From positions 33,463,608-33,527,607 of the forward strand of contig NC_088300.1 of assembly GCF_032854445.1 (NCBI RefSeq): 64,000 nt of DNA, given 5' to 3'. The position numbers and the translations under genes are program-made. The notes below the pieces were generated by a model, which ran no database searches, was not told the DNA's origin, and saw only the letters and a program-made list of their open reading frames with translations. Origin of the DNA: Liolophura sinensis. Its lineage: Eukaryota > Mollusca > Polyplacophora > Chitonida > Chitonidae. Within the stretch, counting starts at the first letter, position 1. The number at the start of each line of letters is the position of its first letter. This document shows positions 61,201 through 64,000 of the stretch, in pieces.

Positions 61201-63097
61201 TGCGAAAGTAGTTCCACAAAAATGTTTACCGTTATAACAGATCCGACTGTATGACATGGAATCACTGGTGGAGTTGACGGCCAGAGGTTGAAATGGGTAG
61301 TCGGCATAATAAAGAATGCACGAACCGTTTGGCCCGTAAGTTACAGCCCAACACTTTGTACCATTGTGATACACTTCTTCACACTTAGCCTGACAGTCCT
61401 CTGTGGTGTTACACACATGTGGGAGGAACACTGCATCGTTTGTAGTCTCAGTTATTTCCCCTTCCAATAAGGAATATGTGCATTCACCTAGAGGTAGCAA
61501 ACACACAACATCCTTTATTGAAAAGCAATTAGTTCGGCTACGGGCAACGCCATACTCTGTGCTACAGGGCTAGGGAAAGAATTCACTGCTCGTGTAATTT
61601 CATCAATTAATGAATATCTACACACACTTACAGTGCTTAGTGGTGTTAAAACGGTGTCGATGCATTTAACTGTCTTAAACTGGATGACACTCAGGGGCCG
61701 ACATAATTATATCTGTAAAGCTATTATACGTATTTATTTAATTGGAGTTTTATCCAGTACTCAAGAATATGTAACGTTTGAATCTATGCGTCGAATCGGA
61801 TATTCACATACCAGCTGTCAATTTATGTGGACGTTCCAGATCAAAAATTGCAAGGCCATTTTCCAAAACGACGTGTAACACAAAACACCAAAGAACTAAG
61901 AAAGTATGTAAAGTCGAAATTAGGACGGAATTATGCAAAGAGGGGTAGTCAGCAGTTTATAATAATATTGGAAAGTGCAAGGTATGTTCTCGATGAATGG
62001 CTGAAATTAGTATTCAAATCGTGTACCATGCTAATGTAAAAGTTGTTGATAATAAAATATATTTTTATTACAAATATATCTCAGATGCACTTTGATTGCA
62101 ACTATTCATATATCAAACGTGGCAATCTAATTTAAAACAATGAATATACAGGCCCTAGCCCCGGAAGATACCGACATGACATACTTAATTCATCCATGTA
62201 ATCAAAGAATAATAAGTCTATTTCTTTTAGTCAGTCAACTATATTCGGGTGTTTGTAAAATCAGTCATACTCGATACCAAAATTGCCTTTCGTTACCAAC
62301 ACGTAACAAAAGAATCTTTTCACACTGATATGTTGTTCATTTATATTATTGCAAGGAAAATTCAGGTAGAACACCATTTCTAATTTATAATGCTAAACCT
62401 GGGTACAACACCAAGAACTCATTGTCTCAAATGACGTCGTAATTATTCAAGAGTGGCATGCAGGTCAGTTGGCATGGAGTATATATTTTCACGGCACATT
62501 GGCAAGAATTAGTATAGTATCAGAAATTGATAATGACAACAACAAAAGGAAGAGAAAAATTGATATATTGACACTAAAACAACAGTTGTACCAAACAGTT
62601 TTAGTAGGTGCTTGTTATTTCAAGGGAGGGAATGCAGGTTTTAAATTCCACTTAGTCTAAGATGGTAAGGTGCATGCATGAAGGAAACTGGACTGACCGA
62701 AGAGAAGTTGTGTACAATTGCTTACCTTAATCAGTTTGTCCAGGTATTCAGAATCAAACAAATCTGGTATGTATTTATTTACTTATTTGACTGGAATTAT
62801 ACGTTGGACTCAAGAATTTGTATTTTCAGAATACATTATGTAGGTGTCGAGAGCAAATTTTTATACTCACCCACCATTTTTTCGCAAATAAACTTGTATT
62901 CATAGCTACAGTCTGTAGTCCTCCATTTTCCATTTTTCACTGTGCCTCGAACACAAGAGGTGACGTCCATATTATTTGGTTCACCGAAATTGTCATCCCA
63001 GTTGATAAAGTTGCTAAGTAACAGCGTGCAGTCTGGCCAGGTGTACTGCTTGTTCGGTGGATCTCCGTCAAACAGTCCCATCCAAAAATAGCCTACC
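57577..63097 (-). CDS. Copy D: 5'-incomplete lectin/PAN/mucin receptor paralogue with a frameshift in the stalk
   Basis: Three exons are seen: CTLD-2 63097-62871, PAN 61487-61230 and stalk 58216-57577. Signal and CTLD-1 exons would lie beyond the window's right end. CTLD-2 and PAN are intact and phase-compatible. The stalk exon starts in one frame (TTDLPVIEAEL, SPSVSCQE) and ends in the next frame, with stops bounding the change between about 58040 and 57909; a one-base shift is needed. No tail exon follows before copy C. The gene may be a young pseudogene, may carry an assembly indel, or may splice into copy C exons. It is the most divergent copy of the four. Confidence 0.6.
58764..58795. 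repeat. A-rich tract
   Basis: Runs of 7 to 10 A separated by C; simple sequence only. Confidence 0.85.
58953..59125 (-). repeat. SINE family 1, head missing
   Basis: TTTATTTATTTATTTGATAG, TTTTACGCCGTACTCAATAA, the CCAGCATTATGGTGGGAAG body and a decayed region of the core up to GATGCCAGAATGAGC. It lies in the D intron between PAN and stalk exons. Confidence 0.85.
60232..61110 (-). mobile_element. Internally deleted Tc1-like transposon with matched terminal inverted repeats
   Basis: The ends match as inverted repeats with the core CTATCCAAAAAAAGAAACGC and are flanked by TA, the usual Tc1/mariner target. On the minus strand a reading frame from ATG 60778 encodes a transposase start with a helix-turn-helix (SISRRLHVSQSTISRL) joined directly to the C-terminal DLNPIEHLWDEL segment, whose Glu is the third catalytic residue of this superfamily. 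The middle with the first two Asp is deleted. A TAG then interrupts the frame before WQNIPQASIQ and the RARGGHNRY tail (to about 60433). It is about 880 bp and cannot move itself; it might be moved by a full-length relative. Confidence 0.88.
60433..60778 (-). pseudogene. Tc1-like transposase remnant
   Basis: About 55 N-terminal residues with a DNA-binding helix-turn-helix are fused to about 60 C-terminal residues of a Tc1-family transposase (normal length about 340). The in-frame TAG after CLQE and the loss of two of three catalytic acidic residues make it non-functional. The retained DNA-binding part could still bind element ends, but that is speculation. Confidence 0.88.
61125..61195 (-). 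repeat. SINE-like family 2, end fragment
   Basis: The complement reads TTTAACGTCGTACTTAACAA and ATGACGATGAGGAGTCATAA; it abuts the right end of the Tc1-like element. Confidence 0.75.
61230..61487 (-). CDS. Copy D exon: PAN/apple-like domain
   Basis: A 258-nt exon in phase 1-1 that reads ECTYSLLEGE, NTTEDCQAKCEE, TKCWAVTYGPN, SCILYYADYP and SRICYN. Several N-glycosylation sequons occur (NTT, NGT, NGS, NST). Acceptor CCTCTAG and donor GTAAAC are intact. Confidence 0.8.
61727..61778 (-). repeat. SINE family 1, short 3' fragment
   Basis: TATTTATTTAATTGGAGTTT, TCCAGTACTCAAGAATATG; only the terminal part is kept. In the D intron between CTLD-2 and PAN. Confidence 0.6.
62185..62480 (+). repeat. 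Single arm of the foldback element family
   Basis: Blocks such as TCAGTCATACTCGATACCAAA-like sequence, CAACACGTAACAA, ACACCAAGAACTC and GACGTCGTAATTATTCAA align in order with the arms of the element at 5440-6270. No inverted partner was seen nearby, so this is a solo arm or a truncated copy. Confidence 0.75.
62767..62822 (-). repeat. SINE family 1, short 3' fragment
   Basis: TTTATTTACTTATTTGACTG, then GGACTCAAGAATTTG; a diverged terminal part close to the CTLD-2 exon of copy D. Confidence 0.55.
62871..63097 (-). CDS. Copy D exon: second half of C-type lectin domain
   Basis: After acceptor CCTCCAG the exon reads VGYFWMGLFDGD, YTWPDCTL, FGEPNNMDV, TSCVRGT, GKWRTTDC and KFICEKMV, then donor GTGAGT in phase 1. 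The hallmark WMGL, EPN and all cysteines of this half are present. WRT replaces the usual WND. Confidence 0.87.
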
Positions 63098-63631
63098 CTG
63101 GAGGTTAATGCCATCTTTTATTAGCAAGGGTGGTGTGAATACGGTAATTTGTTTTATTATACCCGATATTGATTATTGGATTAATTATCAACGGCCTCAT
63201 GGTAATATCCAACTACCACGTGCGTTTATTCTACTACAGTGTTATCTCCGGTTGCGGGACCTCTGACGTCCTCTTGTTTGTAATAATAAGCAAATGGGTG
63301 ATGGCTCGCTTTGCTATCAACGTACAGAATCATCGATTAGAAGTACATGTAACAACTTATCAGAAATAGTGTCTTTTTAGGTTTTGCCTGTTTGGTATAG
63401 GAAAACATATGGTGCATTCTTTGGGGCGGGATATGATGAATTATCGTCTTGATTGAACATTGCCCCTCTCCAGGTGACAATTACTTATTTACTATCACAC
63501 ATTCTACACTATCTGTTTAAATTAAATGTACAACATTTTAAAAGGAATAAACCCGATGTAAGTAAATTAAAAAATATGGGTCTTGAAAGATACTTTCCTT
63601 CAAAGCTCTAGTCATTTATCATGTATTCTTA

Positions 63632-63835
63632 GGGTATTTATTTATTTATTTATTTATTTATTTGATTGGTGTTTTACGCCGTACTTAAGAATATTTCACT
63701 TATACGACGGCGGCCGGCATTGTGGTGGGAGGCAGAGCCCGGGGAAAACCCATCCGCAGGTTTCTGACAGGCCTTCCCACATATGGCCGGAGAGGAAGTA
63801 AACTCACAGCGACCGCATTGATGAGAGGTTCCTGT
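63632..63835 (-). repeat. SINE family 1 with long (ATTT)n tail, head missing
   Basis: The tail is an ATTT repeat of about seven units (63635-63663), followed by TTGGTGTTTTACGCCGTAC, the ATACGACGGCGGCCGGC body and the GGCCGGAGAGGAAG core. The region between core and box B carries small deletions and the tRNA-like head is lost. Confidence 0.85.
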
Positions 63836-64000
63836 ATATAGTCTAGTAGGGTTATACCAGGTGTATTACTGATTTTTTCACACTCAGTTGCCAAATACCT
63901 TAGTACTGACTGCCATCCATCGGACTAAAAGTACAACACAAAGATCGAACGAAGTTGCACATTATTTGCATGCATTGCTAAGGTCGAAAATATGGTCGGC

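Overview
The window is animal nuclear DNA, A+T-rich, intron-bearing and full of old dispersed repeats. Several signs point to a lophotrochozoan, most likely a mollusc and perhaps a bivalve: at least one SINE family with a tRNA-like head in about seventeen copies or fragments, C-type lectin and PAN/apple-like exons with phase-1 introns, and a C-terminal membrane module (CxCPC, then a charged helix, then a K/R-rich TSAPDxRPSA motif, then a membrane span) that I recall from mollusc surface proteins. The species cannot be fixed from the sequence alone.

Roughly positions 1-32,700 carry no gene that I can support. This part holds a foldback element with long inverted arms (about 5,440-6,270), a 25-bp minisatellite of about 37 units with a 100-bp higher-order period (10,863-11,780), three copies of one unnamed dispersed repeat, two imperfect local duplications (22,215-22,600 and 28,385-28,890) and scattered SINE fragments.

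From about 63,100 down to 32,700 the minus strand carries a tandem cluster of related receptor genes. The exon plan is: signal peptide, two exons of a C-type lectin domain (CTLD), one exon of a PAN/apple-like domain, one long Ser/Thr-rich mucin-like exon, and a last exon with the CxCPC module, membrane span and short tail. Copy B (47,046-39,191) is complete and open in all six exons; I predict 530 residues. Copy C (55,839-51,062) has good PAN, mucin and tail exons, but no visible signal exon and a broken second CTLD exon. Copy D (63,097-57,577) enters from beyond the window, has good CTLD-2 and PAN exons, but a frameshift in its mucin exon and no tail exon of its own. Copy A (34,524-32,703) is a relic: signal, mucin and tail exons only, with stops and frameshifts. 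The cluster looks like birth-and-death evolution of a lectin-type surface receptor family, plausibly in recognition of glycans or microbes, though that role is inference.

Transposable elements sit among the exons: a SINE 44 bp from the donor of B's PAN exon, a short element with 36-bp inverted ends in B's long intron, an internally deleted Tc1-like element (60,232-61,110), AT microsatellites and several SINEs of a second tRNA-related family.
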